NCBI GenBank assembly: GCA_902729315.2
Contig: LR746274.1
Location: 1,674,001-1,738,000, forward strand
Reading direction: 5' to 3'
Origin: Spirodela intermedia
Lineage: Eukaryota > Streptophyta > Magnoliopsida > Alismatales > Araceae
DNA: 64,000 nt
The position numbers were made by a program, and so were the translations under genes. This document shows positions 34,162 to 47,600 of the stretch, one piece after another (positions within the stretch are counted from its first letter, which is position 1; every line of letters begins with the position of its first letter). The notes beneath the pieces were generated by a model. It was not told the DNA's origin and did not search any database. It worked only from the letters and a program-made list of their open reading frames with translations.

Positions 34162-34351
34162 TGTCGTGTTGTATTTTATTCGCGTGAAGTGTCGTCATCT
34201 CTGCCCTTTATCCAGTTGGACGTCTCTTAGAGAGAATTAGACTTCTTTTGTTGGGTAACGCGTGAACATGCTGTCGGTCCCCCACAGGTTCGGCCCAGTC
34301 CCCGGATTCCCTGCCAAAGCTACAGACAGCTGCTTCCCCATCAAAACTCCT

Positions 34352-34400
<49 letters not shown>

Positions 34401-35108
34401 AGTTATTAGACTACCAGAATGAAAGAGGATAAAGCGTAACTAAGTGATTGAGTTTCTTACTCTACTGTTGGACTCTCTCTCTCTGCCCCCAATTTTCTCT
34501 TAATTAGAAATTAGATGAAGCCCTGATATGTTCATACGGCAAACATTGCCACCTCACTCCTTCTCCCTCTCCCTCTCTAAATATAAATATAAATAAATAA
34601 CTAAAAATAAAAAAATATACATATATATACGTCAACTCTTAATGTGAAAGCAATGGGATAAAATAAAACTGTTAGATATCCCTCTGTTTATCCACAATTT
34701 CTCTCTCTCTCTCTTTCTTACACACAGACAGGCAGACAAGCGAACTTAGAGATGAGATCGCAAGCACCAAAGAGGCTCAATGACCCCACAACCACCCCCC
34801 ATCGCCCCTCGCTGTCCGGTGAGAGGCGAGGTAGAGGCCAAGCTTCTTCATTTCAACGGAGGTGGTGGATCGTCCCCAGCCCCACCTCACGACTTCGGAG
34901 GCGTCTAGAGAGAGAGAGAGAGAGAGGCAGACACTCTAGCCCTTGCGAAAATAAAGGCTCCAGTCTTATAATTCTTCTGATCTCATCATCTTCCTACCTG
35001 TGGGAGAGAGAGAGAGAGAGAGAGAGAGAGCCTGCCGTGGTTCGGTGAGCTTGATTTTTTCAGTTAATTAATCGATTATTCTCCGTCGATATCAGACGTG
35101 GAGGGATG
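33137..35108. other. Intergenic with several (CT)n and (GA)n tracts
   Basis: No gene was recognised. Tracts include CT at 33914-33946, GA at 34123-34154, CT at 34357-34397, and GA at 34907-34926 and 35005-35030. A GC-rich island at about 33540-33740 is open in several frames but has no family signature. The right part is the DUF1645 promoter. Confidence 0.65.
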
Positions 35109-35116
35109 TATATATA
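35109..35116 (+). promoter_or_regulatory. Likely TATA box of the DUF1645 gene
   Basis: TATATATA lies 61 bases before the inferred ATG at 35177. It implies a leader of about 30 bases. Confidence 0.6.
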
Positions 35117-35176
35117 CAAGTTGGCAATCTTCACTTCACCCGTCATTCATCGCCGGAGAGGCTTCTCGTGGAGGTG

Positions 35177-36046
35177 ATGTCTCCTCCCCCCGATGATGTC
35201 TTCCGGGGAGGACCCACGGGGGGAGAGCGGCAGAGCTCCGCCAATTCCTCGCCGGAGTTCGAGTTCTGGAGGGCCCGCGATCCCTCCGCTGTCGAGCCCC
35301 CCCTCCTCTCCGCCGACGAGCTCTTCCTCGACGGCGTCATCCTCCCCCTCCGCCTCCTCCGCCACCCCGCCGCCCCCCATCGGCCGCCGGCGAGTACCGC
35401 CGCCGCAACGGTCAGCTCCGCGGCGGCGCTGGGCCCCTCTTCTTCTTCCTCCGCCGCCGCTGCAGGAGCGTCCTCCTCCAAACGGTGGCGGGACATCTTC
35501 CGGGTGCCGGCGTCGGAGAAGAAGGCTGGCGGCAGCGGCGGCTTGTCGGAGCTCAACATAAACCTGTGGCCTTTCTCCAGGAGCCGCTCCGCCGGGAACG
35601 GCGCCGGTGCCGGCAAGGACGGGCCCGCCGGCGCTGCGCGGAGGGTGAGCAGCGCGCCGTGCTCCCGGAGCGGCTCCCGCCGTGACAGGGAGCTCTCCTC
35701 CTCCTCCTCCCCCTCCGCTGGCGCCGGCGCCGGCAGGAAGTGGGCGGGCAGCGCTCCGTGCTCGCGGAGCGGCTCTCGCCGGGAGAGGGAGCCCTCCTCC
35801 TCCTCCGCCGCCGCCGCCGCCGCCAGGCCGCCGCCGCTGCCGTCGACCGGCGGCGCAGGGAGGAAATGGGCGAGCAGCCCGAGTCGGCAGGGGCTCGCCG
35901 GCGGCGGCGGCGGCGGCGGTGGGGTGCACGTCCGGCGGGTGAGCCCGGTGTGGCGCGTTCGGAGGGGCGGTAAGAAGGGCCATGGCGAGAACCAGGGGAG
36001 CCACTTCAACCTAAAGGCCTTCTTCTCCAGAAAGCTGTACATATGA
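35177..36046 (+). CDS. DUF1645 family protein
   Basis: A single-exon, very GC-rich gene encoding 289 residues from ATG 35177 (MSPPPDDVFRGG). Family marks in order: SPEFEFWRARDPS (about residues 22-36), LLSADELFLDGVILPLRLL, the short basic SKRWRDIFRV, and SELNINLWPFSRSRSAGN. The function of DUF1645 is not established to me; some members are stress-responsive and probably nuclear. The central region carries a tandem internal duplication, with SAPCSRSGSRR(D/E)RE followed by a Ser/Ala/Pro-rich spacer and GRKWA, seen twice from about residue 158 to 233. The C-terminus is basic and ends NLKAFFSRKLYI. Long antisense frames over this gene are ignored as GC artefacts. Confidence 0.9.
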   Translation: MSPPPDDVFRGGPTGGERQSSANSSPEFEFWRARDPSAVEPPLLSADELFLDGVILPLRLLRHPAAPHRPPASTAAATVSSAAALGPSSSSSAAAAGASSSKRWRDIFRVPASEKKAGGSGGLSELNINLWPFSRSRSAGNGAGAGKDGPAGAARRVSSAPCSRSGSRRDRELSSSSSPSAGAGAGRKWAGSAPCSRSGSRREREPSSSSAAAAAARPPPLPSTGGAGRKWASSPSRQGLAGGGGGGGGVHVRRVSPVWRVRRGGKKGHGENQGSHFNLKAFFSRKLYI

Positions 36047-37226
36047 TGAGCATGAGTGAGATCGCCATTGATACAAGGGCAGGTGGTAATGTAATCCTTC
36101 CTCCCCTCCCTCTCTTTCTCTCTCTCTCTCACTCTGTGCAGACGTCACCTGGACTGTAGATCTGAACTTCACTCTGACGGAACAGTTTTTTCCCTCTGAC
36201 TCTGATCAAGATATTAGTACATTCTTCTTCTTCTTCTTCTGTACTGTTCACGAACAAAAGAAGGTGGGGGGGGGTCCTTCTCAAAGAATCCGGAACAAAA
36301 CTTGCGGAAGGGGACTGGATAGAACACGCATCAATGGGGTGAGAGAGAGAGAGAGGGAGAGAGAGGGAGGGAGAGGGAGAGAGAGACAGAAAGGGAGGGA
36401 GAGAGAGAAAGGGAGAGAGAAAGAGAGAGATAAGAGGAGGGAGCGAGAGAGAGAAAGAGAGAGAGAAGAGAGGGAGGGAGAGAGAGAGAGAGAGGAGAAA
36501 ACAGTGTGGAGGTAAAAAACCGGTGTAGATTGGGCTGGGCCCATTTGCTTTCCGGGCTAGGTCTTGAAAATGGGCCAGGAATATTTCTCATCTTAGGAAG
36601 AACACCCCGGACATTCTTATATGAAAAAAACACCTCATAGTTATAAACGTTGTCTACTTACCCTCCCCCGAGGGGCCCTATGGGTCGACATCTGAGTCGG
36701 ACGACGCGTAGGCGACAACTGACAGCGACCCCGAGTCCTGACTGTCCCTCAGTTAGACTTCAATTTCAAATAATTTTCGGGCATTCACAAAAATCCATTC
36801 GAATATAAAGGACTTATATAAAAATACATCTAAAGTATCGTCGTATTAAGGCAACCAATAATGGGCTCTAAACCCCCCCCTCGGTAGCCCATTTAGGGCC
36901 CAACACGTTGGCGGCCCACCTGCGGCAACAGACGACCACCACTCGTGTATATATATATATATTGACATCATCTTCTCTCTCTTGAGAAGCACCTGGAAGT
37001 AGAGAAGAGTTACAGCAAAGATGTGGTTTCTCTCTCTATGTACTTTTCACACCTGTCGCAGGGCATCTGAGAGTGTTTGGAGAGAGATGGCTGGGCTAGC
37101 CAGGATCTAACCTAAATCTCTACAAAATTCAGTCACCAGTCGCAGGAGGTAAAGGGCGTTGACTTATTCGGTTCCAATGGAAATCGAGAAGAGAGTAAAA
37201 AGCTCCCTTTTCTGCTGTCTCTAACG
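36047..37226. other. Convergent spacer of DUF1645 and DUF1664 genes
   Basis: Holds CT (36108-36129) and TTC (36223-36240) runs, a ~160-base imperfect GA array at 36336-36497, and an AT run near 36948-36961. No coding region was recognised. Confidence 0.65.
36336..36497 (+). repeat. Imperfect (GA)n array
   Basis: An almost pure purine stretch with GGGAGA and AAAGAG interruptions, similar in texture to the array at 18841-19050. Confidence 0.9.
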
Positions 37227-37583
37227 TCAGGAAGCGCTGCGGGTTCTCGAGAGCAGGCTGGGCAGCTTCCAGCCGAACACGCCGGAGCTCGGGGCGGCGG
37301 CGGCGGCGGTGGCGGCGCTGCCCTCTTCGGTTTCCCTCACCGCCGGCGATCTGAAATGCCCGCCATTCAAGGAATTGGAGGCCTCCTGCAGCTCCTGAAC
37401 TCCCCCAAAAAAAAGAGAAAAAGATAGTTTAAAATACAACTGGGTTCTTCTTTCATGAAGAGTCAGAGAACTTGGATCATCACTCACTACTCACCTTTAG
37501 ACCCGATGCTGACACTGTTATCGTCCGCAAAACCTGAAAAGAAGCAGAGAGAAAGAGAGAGAGATGAGAGTGAGAGAGAGATA

Positions 37584-37626
<43 letters not shown>

Positions 37627-40600
37627 GACCCACCTTGGGGGTCTCAACAGGGTGGGGCGACGGCGAGGACGATTCTGGAGCTGTGGCGGCCGCCGATGGA
37701 GACCCAGCCTGGAAGTCGATTGGGGATGATTACTGCAACCATGGAGTGCGAGAAATCCCAGGAGGAAGCAAAGAGGATCCAAGCATTTACCGCTGTGAGA
37801 GGCAGCACTCGGGGGGAAACCTCCAGAGCAAGCCGAGAAGACTGTGACGCCTGCCAGATGAGCAAAGAATTAACTAATATTTAATTAATTTTACAACTGT
37901 CTCGATTTATATATATTGTATAATCTCTCTCCTTAAACAGTCAAGATTATCTATTTCTTAATACTTTTTAAAAAAAAAATGAAGATTTCATGGGTTCTTA
38001 GTTGTTGGGGAAGCTTACCCGGATGCGTTCTTGGCTCCTTCCTCTCTCCAGATTCATCACGAACTCGCACAGATGCCGTATGCCTCGCGTGGTGAGATCC
38101 TGATGCAGAAATTCTTTCATGGAAAATTCATTCCCCATTTCTTTCTTTTTTTCGGTGGGCTGGAGGGGTAAAACTAATTATAGAAAAAGGATGGAAACAA
38201 TACCTGGCTTCCTTCTATCCGGCCAAGCTTCGTCTCCTGCATGCACAGAGAAGAAGTCAGACTCCCTTCTCCAGGGAGAAGACGACAACACTGATAGCTA
38301 CCCTCGTCGCACAGCCTGGAGAGCTCACCAGAGTCCGAACTTTGATGTGCACGTTCTCAACGTTGGCGTGAATCTGGCTCAGTTCTCCGTGCAGCTCGGA
38401 GACCTGCGAGTTCAGATGGGCATGAAAAAAATGAGATCTTTGACCCGGAATCGCCCCCGTTTTCTACTTGGGGGATGTGATGGCTCAGTCCGTTGATGAA
38501 CACAGCTGCACCTCATCTCTGGTGGCAGAGGAGAGCTCGATGCAGTCGTTTAGACTGCAGTCCACACGATCGATCCTCGATGATAGATGCCGCTTGGTGG
38601 ACTGGAAAGTCAACGAGAATCAGTGGCTCGAAAGAAGTTTATATCTGTAGGGGGGGCGGATTTATTTCGATTTTAAAATAAAAAATTATAATGATTTCTG
38701 AGGTGAAGGTAGTAGATCACCGAGATTGATGATGATAACGAGTCGAGCTGCTTTCCTACGCTGTTGCGGGCATCAGACAGGCTGCGGCGTGTGATGAACA
38801 TCATGTCGGAGAGCCTCCAGCCCTGAAAGGGTTTGAGATGAGCTGATTGCTTGACCCTTTTGACTATTGCAGAAGAAATCTATAAATATTTCTACAAATG
38901 ATGAAATAGAGAGAAATAGCTGCATTATGTGGGAAAATATCAATCTTCTGAACTTGGAAACCACGCGCACAAATGTAATGCTTTTAGTTATGGATCCACT
39001 TCAAACCATAATAATCATAACGATCCTAAAATATAAGTGAAGGGAGGAATAAGTTCCATAAAAACCTCGGAGCCTGTGTGACAAGCAAAGCAGATCAAGG
39101 GCATTTGGGAGTAGGACACATTTTAAAAAATAAAAATAAAAATAAATAATATTGATATAGAATTTCAGGGGTTCTTGCAGAAAATAGAAAGCAAAGAGAA
39201 CTCTAGCATTGGTTTCTGTTGGCGTTTTGTGAGAGGAACACAAATATGTGAAGAACCCTTGATGATCCTGATATATGGAACATCACAGCTCCTGTAAGAG
39301 CTACATGCCCCCTTAATTGTGGTGTCTGAGAGGTGGGTAGATAGCTGACCAATGAGTTATGAAGGGAATGAAAATCATAAAAGCCCAGGATCCCACCATC
39401 TACGGTCCCATTTAAGCAGTGCGACCTTCTCTTTCTTTCATAAGATAAAAGAGGAAATAGCGTGCTGATGCTTGCTCTGCTGTTTAGTCTCGCATGATGA
39501 AATATTCTGCCTAGAGTTATAAACTAAAGATCTAAGTAGAAAGGAAAATGATTCTACATGTTTTTTTACTTCACAGAGTTTTTTTTTATTTTTTTATATT
39601 TTTTATTAATAAACCTAATGGGAGAAGATGCCGTGATTCCCACTTCTTATATTATCCTTCCAGAACCCCACATATTTCCTTTCTCATGCTTACAAATTCT
39701 GATTCATTCCGATCAATGGAGCATGCCTCATGCTAAAAAAAAAACACGCATAATAAGATCTAGAAGGCACGAACAACAAAAGCGAAGCAGGCATAAACTG
39801 TCACTAGGAAGAGAGTCCAATCGTCCAGAATTAGTAATCTGAGTGGGCATGAGGGTTTTGGGTTTGAGAGCCCATAGATCTTGGAGCGAGCACACTTTCA
39901 TGGGAAATCGACACTGTTTCATGGGGAGTGGCTGCCTTATGTTGTGTAATTAAGTGATCTAAGTACCCTCTTAAAGAACTAAGAAAATTATTTCCTGTAA
40001 AAAAAAACCGTAAGCCAGACAGACAACCACATCAAAAAATAACAGGGGAATTAGTAGACTTAGAAAAAAACTGCCATGAAACAGGAGAAATTAGACAACT
40101 TTCACCCAAGGTAAATATTATCACCAAATAAAGTCATTCCGACATGCAGAACATTACCTTCCACCATACATATCCATATCCAAAAGCTCCAAACACAACA
40201 ATGGCTGTCACGCTAACAGCGCCGGGGCCTGGAAGAAAGCATACATGAGGTTTCTTTTAAAATCCAAAACTAATAATCTATGTACCAATGTAATTCTGCA
40301 ATGTCAGCGCAAGCAAAGGTAGTGCACGATATACAGCATTGGATTGCCTGGTTGATTAGACACTCCTCGGCTCAGAATACCTCTGATGCTCAATGCTATG
40401 TAGGTGATTATGTATTTTTTTAAAAATATTGGACAATAGGACAAAGAAAACCAGTCGGGTCACGCTGACCTGCCCCAAAAAGTATAACTCGGAGGAAAGA
40501 GCATGGCAGCAAGTTGGCTTTGATCTGCCTGCCTGAAAAATCAGCCCATATCACCCATCTAGGAAAAACAAGGGAAAAAAAAAAAACTGAAAAGCATGAA

Positions 40601-43600
40601 GCGTGCATCTAGTGGGATTTGAACTTTTATTGACCAGGTCAGAGGATAAACACACAAAATGATGAGTAAGAACAGTATTTTCTGGGATTATTGACTCTAG
40701 GATTTAATAGGGGACCGACACAGGAAGTTCCTGGGGGCGACCCGCCCAACGAGCAACTACGTTGATTGTGAGGATATGCCCATCGCACTTTTAACTAAGA
40801 GAAGGATATGGAAAGTACGAAACTTTAACCAGATTTAAACATTATTGTCATTACGTGAACACCTACCCTCCAACACACACACCCCTCTTGAAAAACTCGA
40901 TTGACATTCAGCCCGTGTTCTATGTGGAAACAAGTGCGCATTGAGATGGACAAGGAAATGACTAGTGGAAGGAGAAGTCAGAGATAGGCAACATAAAGGG
41001 AAGGCAGAGATTTGAGGCAGAAACAATGGTGTGACGACAAAACTTCAGTTGGCTCGACAGAACTTGAATAGGCTTGAGCAATACACGATGGGAATCTGCA
41101 GATTAAGGTCAAGAGCTATTTAAACTGCCCTGGTTCTCCAAAGAACCAGATCCAAACAGCTTGAGCCCAGAATGAATGGACAAGTTCATCTGATTCCAAT
41201 GTGGATGACTCAGGAACCTAGAAAATCATGCCAGATAGCGCATCCCTCCGAATTAGATTGAGTCTTCAAACTATACACAAAAATGATAATCTACACACAG
41301 TGAAGAAGACTATACAGGATGGGAAACTCTGGAGACCATACGTCCATTTATATTAGCCTCCCTTTAGAATCACAGATGTTTCGAACACGATAAAGAAAGC
41401 CTAACTTTGACTGTAGCCAAGAAGAATAAAAGGCATCAAAACCAGTGATGATCTACTCATTGTGAATGTGGATCGAATGAAATTATAGCATTGAACACAC
41501 CTGAAACAACATACAATCAGGTTTCAGACGTTGAATGGCTGAGAGGAAGGTTAAGATGAAGTGTTCTTCTCCCCAGGGGAAGAGATGCTCTTTTTCTGGT
41601 CGGTGGGGAGTTGCTATGCCCCATTCAAAATTGAAGATTAGGAATTACAAAGTAACGAAAGCTTAACCCAAAACTTCTTTACCGAATGACATAGAAAGCA
41701 ATGCACTCAAGCAGGGATGGCACACGATCACAAACTCCAGAGATAATGTCTACTGTAACAACAAACCTGTTATCTCCACAATGGTTCTAATTGGAGAAAT
41801 ATAACAGCCAGAAACAGAATCCCATCCAAGAAAACTCTGCTATCTATCTCACTGATATGCCTAAGAACCAACTAATGACACCATATTTCTAAAATATCCC
41901 AAGTTGCAGTCCTTTCATGCGGAGAGCACCAAACGATGAAGCAGAACACTAAGCAAAACCCCTCATGTTCCAGGGGCAACTAGTTTGTTTGTTCACAAAA
42001 TCAACACTTTTTCAGAATATTACCTACCTTTCTTTCAGAATATTCACGTCTGACGGCTAACAAAGTTGAGCTACTAAGTAGAAAGCCTGGAAATAATTTG
42101 TGGATACATGGAACTACTTCTGAGTCCAACAAAGAGTATTGCATAGGCACTTATGAAAGACAACTAAAAGACATGCATGAGAAAGCTATGCAGTTAGTAA
42201 CCTGAACTGCTTCCAGTGACAATTGTTATTGGCCCAGAAGATTGCAAGCTCTGTAGTTGTTTACGGAGATTGTTGACCTACAATATAAGAAAAAATGATT
42301 ATAGCTCTAATAATGCCATTGCTGTCATCTTTTTCACAAAAAATCTAAACTACGTAACGTGATAGAGCATCAAAGATCACTGATGGGCATTTGGATGAGG
42401 AAGATGGCTTTCTGAGAAACTGACACTTTCTGCGTTGTACCAAATAGAAGAAAAAGAGTACTAAAAAAATAAGAAACACTTTTTAAAAACTTGACGAAGA
42501 CAAGAAAAACAAGCATGAAATTTTTAAAAAATATTACAAGATAGGTGAAAGATAACTCCGCCTAGCATCATCATTTTGTATTTCTAATGAAGAGAGAACC
42601 CTCCAAACTGATTAATTTGAGATCAAGCTTGTCATACTGAAAGGGGGTCTATCATACTAAGCATAACCCCCTTTTGAGCTACAGTAGTTAGTTAGTGCAT
42701 CCCTTGATAATGGTACGAATAATTCCTAATTCTTGAAAAATGCTTAAGGAAAGTTAAGATCGTGCATCCCTATAACTTCTAGAATGACAATCCTTTAAAA
42801 GGGGGAGCAACATACCTGTGCTAAAAGAAATTCATTTTGTGGCTTGGTTTCTGATGAAGAGCTGGCCTTGTCTTGTTGAAGGTGTTTCCTAAAAATCTGA
42901 TAATAGCAGCTAATGTCAGATTAATATCCAGAACTATATTCCAGCAACGTATTCATAGCATTAAAATTCCAACTAAAGCTGCTAAATGGAATTCATCAAA
43001 AGTCAAAAGAAAATGAACCATGTTTCACAAGCTATAGAGATGTTCGTTCCTCAAGAAAAAAAGAGGAAAAGTATATAATACTTGTAAGTCAGATATGAGA
43101 GGTAGAAGAAACTAGTTCTTCCTGACAATAAGATAGAATGGACAAAATTCGAATCACACCACCAAATTTTGCTTCATCCAGGTAACTCTTAGCAAAACAA
43201 GGCATACATCTAAGGGCACCATGATGCATTCTTTTAGTGGTAAAGTAGGTAGTCCAAGTTGAACAGAATGAAATATACCTTGAAAGCACCAGAAAATAAG
43301 TCTCTTATGCTGAAAAGGCTTTCTTCCTTTGCAAGCAGAGTCCCGGCCACACCTGTAACAAAACCAAGGATTTTTGGGCATCAAAATGAGCAATTTCCTT
43401 TTCATACAGCAGAGTCAGACGCTTGTCATAAAAACATAGCTAACGAAATTGGTTAGATAATCAATATTCCACGGACTACCAAAACGATTTGTCTCTATTC
43501 CTTGCTCATGTTTGATGCGATTCAGTTATTCGCTCAAATCAAATCTCCTACCTTTATACCCCTTGGAAACTCAGACAACTTACAATTATTTGCAATCAGG

Positions 43601-45412
43601 TATTTTTTTCACATACAAGGGTATCAAACACGCAGTTAAGACTAAATTGGTAGAATCCCTCTGGGTTGGGACCATGGTAATCTGAAATAAATTGGTCAAA
43701 TTGATCAATCTGAAGATACCGTCCAGTTGAGCTTAAATAATATATATCAAATTTTTCATAATTTCGTTGAGAAAACTACAGTTGATGCACTAAAAGACCT
43801 CTGGTACCCCAACCCCAATCCACTGGGGATCTGGCATACTTTTTGGAGCTCTAGGAGGTGGCAGGCTGGAAAAGGGAAGACAGAAGTGCTAATCCAGGGG
43901 AATTTATCTTCCTTTTTTTCTTTTTCTTTCCTTCTCTTTTCTCGTTTCTCCACCCTTTACCAGCATGCAATGTCAACCATATTCCTCTGATAGCCACATC
44001 CATGGAAAACCTCTCTAAAATTTATAGCCAATGAGTATAGTATTGTGACAGTTGTCATCGTATAAAGGCTGAGACGACATCTCATTGAGAAGCATAGAGA
44101 TATGTGAAAGAAAGTCTAAAGGGAAAAACCATAAAAAAAATGACACTTTGTCCATCTCTTTGATCAATCATAGTCACAACTTCACGTAAAAAATATTTTC
44201 CCAAATTCTTTATGATGCTCTTGAACCTCTCACATGAGGATGTTATATCCCAAATTCTTTACGAGTGAGTTGTATGCAGTGATCCAAGTCGGCATAATAT
44301 CAAAATAAAGGTAACCACTTTAACACAAGCCTAACGTATAATTAGAATCAAGATGCTTCTAGTCCATCAAACGACCTATCCCATCATTTCCCAAATAGAT
44401 CATCACCATATCTGAAAATTTAACTTTTCCTGGCCAGTTGTAGCCTAATGGCAAAAAAGTACTGTTGAGGTATCTGAAAAATTTAACTAACCAAGATGAT
44501 GGGAGACAGAGATATATGAAATATATTCCAGAGGAATAATCAGTTAGTTCAAATTGAAATTTGAAAGGTAGTCTCTCCATCATCCACATCCCCAAAGGAA
44601 TTACCCAACCTTGCCTAAAAAGGAACTAGCATAACGAATGAAGAGTTACCAGTTGAATGCACTGAAATATTGTTGAAAAACATTCTTTATTTCCATCATC
44701 AATATAGTTTATTATTTTTATTAAAGAAGAACAACACTCTATCAAAGATACGAAAGTCATTAAAAAATGCCACAATTATGACATTTCTTGGTCTTAATTT
44801 GCTTAATATTTCTTGGTTTGTTGCCCTATGTTAAGCTTAATGGGGTTACCCTAGTGGGATTCAAATCCATCATTCCCTTCAGGGTAAGGAAAAGAAGGGT
44901 ATAACCCCGAATGCCTTCACTCTTGGATTATGCGATCATTTTCGTAGTTGACAGTAATACCAAAGCCCTACCCTGTTTGAATTTCTATCATCAGTCATAC
45001 AAACCGCAGGAACTAGTGCACGATCAAGCCTACCAAAGCATACATCACATTCGAGTTTCTCCAGAAAACTCACAAGTGGTGCCCGCTAAACAGCGAGGTT
45101 CATCACGCACGTTTTGACGTCGAACCGACGGCAGAAAGGCAGAGAAATAATGTGAAATCACGTCGACGAATGTGTTAAAATTTCTACCAGAAAGAGAAAT
45201 AACGGAACAAGCGAAGATACCAATGAGCGGAAATTAGGGACGAAAGCGATTTTCAGCGGAGGCGGCCTCACTAAATAATTTGCATAAAATTAGAGATCCT
45301 ACATTACGACGCATCATTGTGGCTGGAGACGAACTCCAAAGAGTGGAGGAGGAGGAGGAGGAGAGGCAGAACCTGCTCCGACCAATATGGTGAGCTTTGC
45401 GAGCGCAGCCAT
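37227..45412 (-). CDS. DUF1664 family coiled-coil membrane protein
   Basis: Fourteen exons: 45412-45373, 43352-43279, 42896-42816, 42277-42202, 40228-40158, 38822-38721, 38601-38512, 38403-38329, 38236-38204, 38099-38019, 37850-37791, 37708-37634, 37533-37495, 37394-37227. All join in phase to 354 residues. The protein starts MAALAKLTILVGAGVAGTLL, a short hydrophobic N-terminal stretch. After QLQSLQSSGPITIVTG comes a second membrane segment (about residues 91-114) ending GYGYVWWKG. Then follows WRLSDMMFITRRSLSDA, typical of DUF1664, and a long heptad-rich region (STKRHLSSRIDRVD, VSELHGELSQIHANVENVH). DLTTRGIRHLCEFV marks the end of the conserved domain. The tail is Ala/Pro/Ser-rich. Role unknown; an organelle membrane is likely from the N-terminus. 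Confidence 0.88.
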
Positions 45413-46499
45413 GGGGGAGCCAAAACCCTCTCAGAGCGAGGAGAGGCCCCCGACCATCTTCCTTCTTTCGACCAACCCTCTACGGGCAGGGGAAGGCTGG
45501 ACTTGAGCGGCAACCGAGGGAGAACCCGCACGCGAGCTGGTTCACCTCGCACTTGGCTCCTCCCCTTCTCCCTTCGTGACGGCCGGAAAGTCCGACCTTT
45601 CTTGCGGGTGTCGACGGAGAGAATAAACGCCAGGCAACGATCAAACCCACGTAACCCATCCCCATTTGCTCAATATTTGGATGCGGTTCATTAAATGAGG
45701 TTACACTCAAGTTTCATATAAATTAATTACTCTGATTAGTTTATAATTATTTTCTTCCCCTTTGAATTTAGATAATTGTATTACGTGTTAATAAAAAATT
45801 TCGTTCGCGTAAAATTTCGTAAATATAAGAATATCAAAGTATTTCAGTGTTCCTTGGTTTAATATTCTATAAATTTTCAACTTAAATTCACAAATTATTG
45901 AAATTTCAATTGCATTAAAAACATAACTTCACTTAATAAATTTGACATTATAGCGAGGATATTGGGCCATGAGATTGATATAAAAAATTAATGTATATAG
46001 TGGACCAATTTTAGCCCACATTTGGAATTTTTTTTTAAAAATCTTGATCTTAATCCATGTTGAAGCATAAAAGTTAATTATTAACTTGATACATCAAAAA
46101 ATGTAAATATAAAAGAGGTATAATGATCTTATTGTATCATTCCAATGGAAATATTTTGGTATAAGTAAATAAATAAATAAATACAATTATATATACATTT
46201 TTAGCAATGACTTGGTCAAACCCCAACTAAAATTACACTTTTCAATTGTCAACCTAAGAAACATAATTTTATATTTATATCAGTTTACTATACCTATGGA
46301 AAAGGATTTTACCAATAGATCTAAATCATTGCAATAATTGTGTCAAAGCTAGAGTATTACCTAGTCAAGACCTACAATGGCTGGCCACCTCACGTCTTGG
46401 CATTGATCAAACTATACCAAAATTTGCTATCACTCTAATTTCTCATTATAGAAGTTTAAAGTTAGTTCATTTGCATGACAAATCCTTATTATTAGTCAT
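45413..46499. other. Upstream of DUF1664, then AT-rich DNA
   Basis: 45413-45700 is GC-rich and probably the DUF1664 promoter and leader. Beyond 45700 the base composition drops sharply to AT-rich and no gene is recognised. Confidence 0.6.
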
Positions 46500-46559
46500 T
46501 TATAGTTAACTAATGAAAAAAATAAGCTATCTTGACTTGCAGATACCCTTTTGGCCTCC

Positions 46560-47600
46560 TTTACCTCCTTCACACTATCTTGGCCCTGACTCACGATGAC
46601 CCAACTTCTTGAGGGGGATACTAAATTGCTCATCGAGCGGCATAGACTCTCCTTAGATTTTTACTAGAGATCTTGTTGATAGAGTTGAGCCCTAGGGATG
46701 ATAAGGCTATTTTGACTCTCACCTTTGATGTGAGTTTCTCTTGTAGTTCTTCTTGAAATTATTTTAAAAACCATTCCCTAAAATAGGTTTAGGAAAATCT
46801 TATTTGACATCATGCTATTATACCTCGAGTCTCTTTCTTCATGTGAAAACTAATGCACCAAGGACTCCCTACTGATGATCATATGACCATCACTGAACAC
46901 CACATATGTTATAGGTGTCATTGTTGCCACACCACTCCAAGAATCAAAACTATAGATCACTTATTTTTCCATAATGTCGTTACTACGGAATGTTGGAACC
47001 AATTCTTAAGGAATTGATCACCCACATTTCATTATTCTTCATCTCTCACATCCCTAGAGATCTTCAGGAGAGTCTTTGATTCCCTGTAGAGCTCTAGGGG
47101 TAACCCCTACTTACATATTTCCATAGTGTACATGTTATGAGAAATATGGAAAGGACAAAATCTCTCTTGTTTTGTAGGACGGTCAATGCGTGCCTTAGAG
47201 ATTATGAGGCATGTCACACAATGGCTGTAGAGTGCCCATCCTCTAATGTCGCTTGTCGCGACACGCTCAGCCTCTATCTATGAGGCACTCAAGACTTGGG
47301 GAATTTCAGCCTTACAGATCTATACACATATCATTATGCGGACCGTCTATTGGAGACCACCATCGATAGGACACTTGAAGCTCAATGTGGATGGGGCAGC
47401 ACATAGGAACTCTGGACCTATAGGGGGAGGAGGCATCTTACGAGACCATACAGGGAGTACTTGTTCCCATTGGCGATTCAGAAGCACCTAGATAGATATC
47501 ATGTGTTGTCGTGAAAGGATCAGCACCATCACACACCAGGTATGCGAGGGGAATCAGACTACAGACGCACTTGCTACACATGTAGTATACACCCGTCTAA
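46560..47600 (+). mobile_element. Relic of a LINE-type non-LTR retrotransposon
   Basis: Decayed coding matter from the 3' part of a plant LINE second ORF. Around 46914-47010 a frame reads RCHCCHTTPRIKTIDHLFFH and then a CWNQF match, which fits the zf-RVT domain downstream of reverse transcriptase. At about 47344-47460 a frame reads VYWRPPSIGHLKLNVDGAAH then GPIGGGGILRDH, the start of the plant LINE RNase H domain. Stops and frame changes lie between, so it is dead. No reverse transcriptase core was clearly seen; ends and target-site duplications were not located. Confidence 0.72.

Noticed and set aside
35143-36132. Long antisense frames (329 and 285 codons) over the DUF1645 gene
   Set aside because: Same GC artefact; poly-Ala, Gly and Glu runs mirror the codons of the sense gene, which carries clear family motifs.
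40590-40650. tRNA-like box (GTGGGATTTGAAC), and a similar one near 44850
   Set aside because: No cloverleaf could be drawn around either. They may be old short interspersed element fragments, but the evidence is too thin to list.
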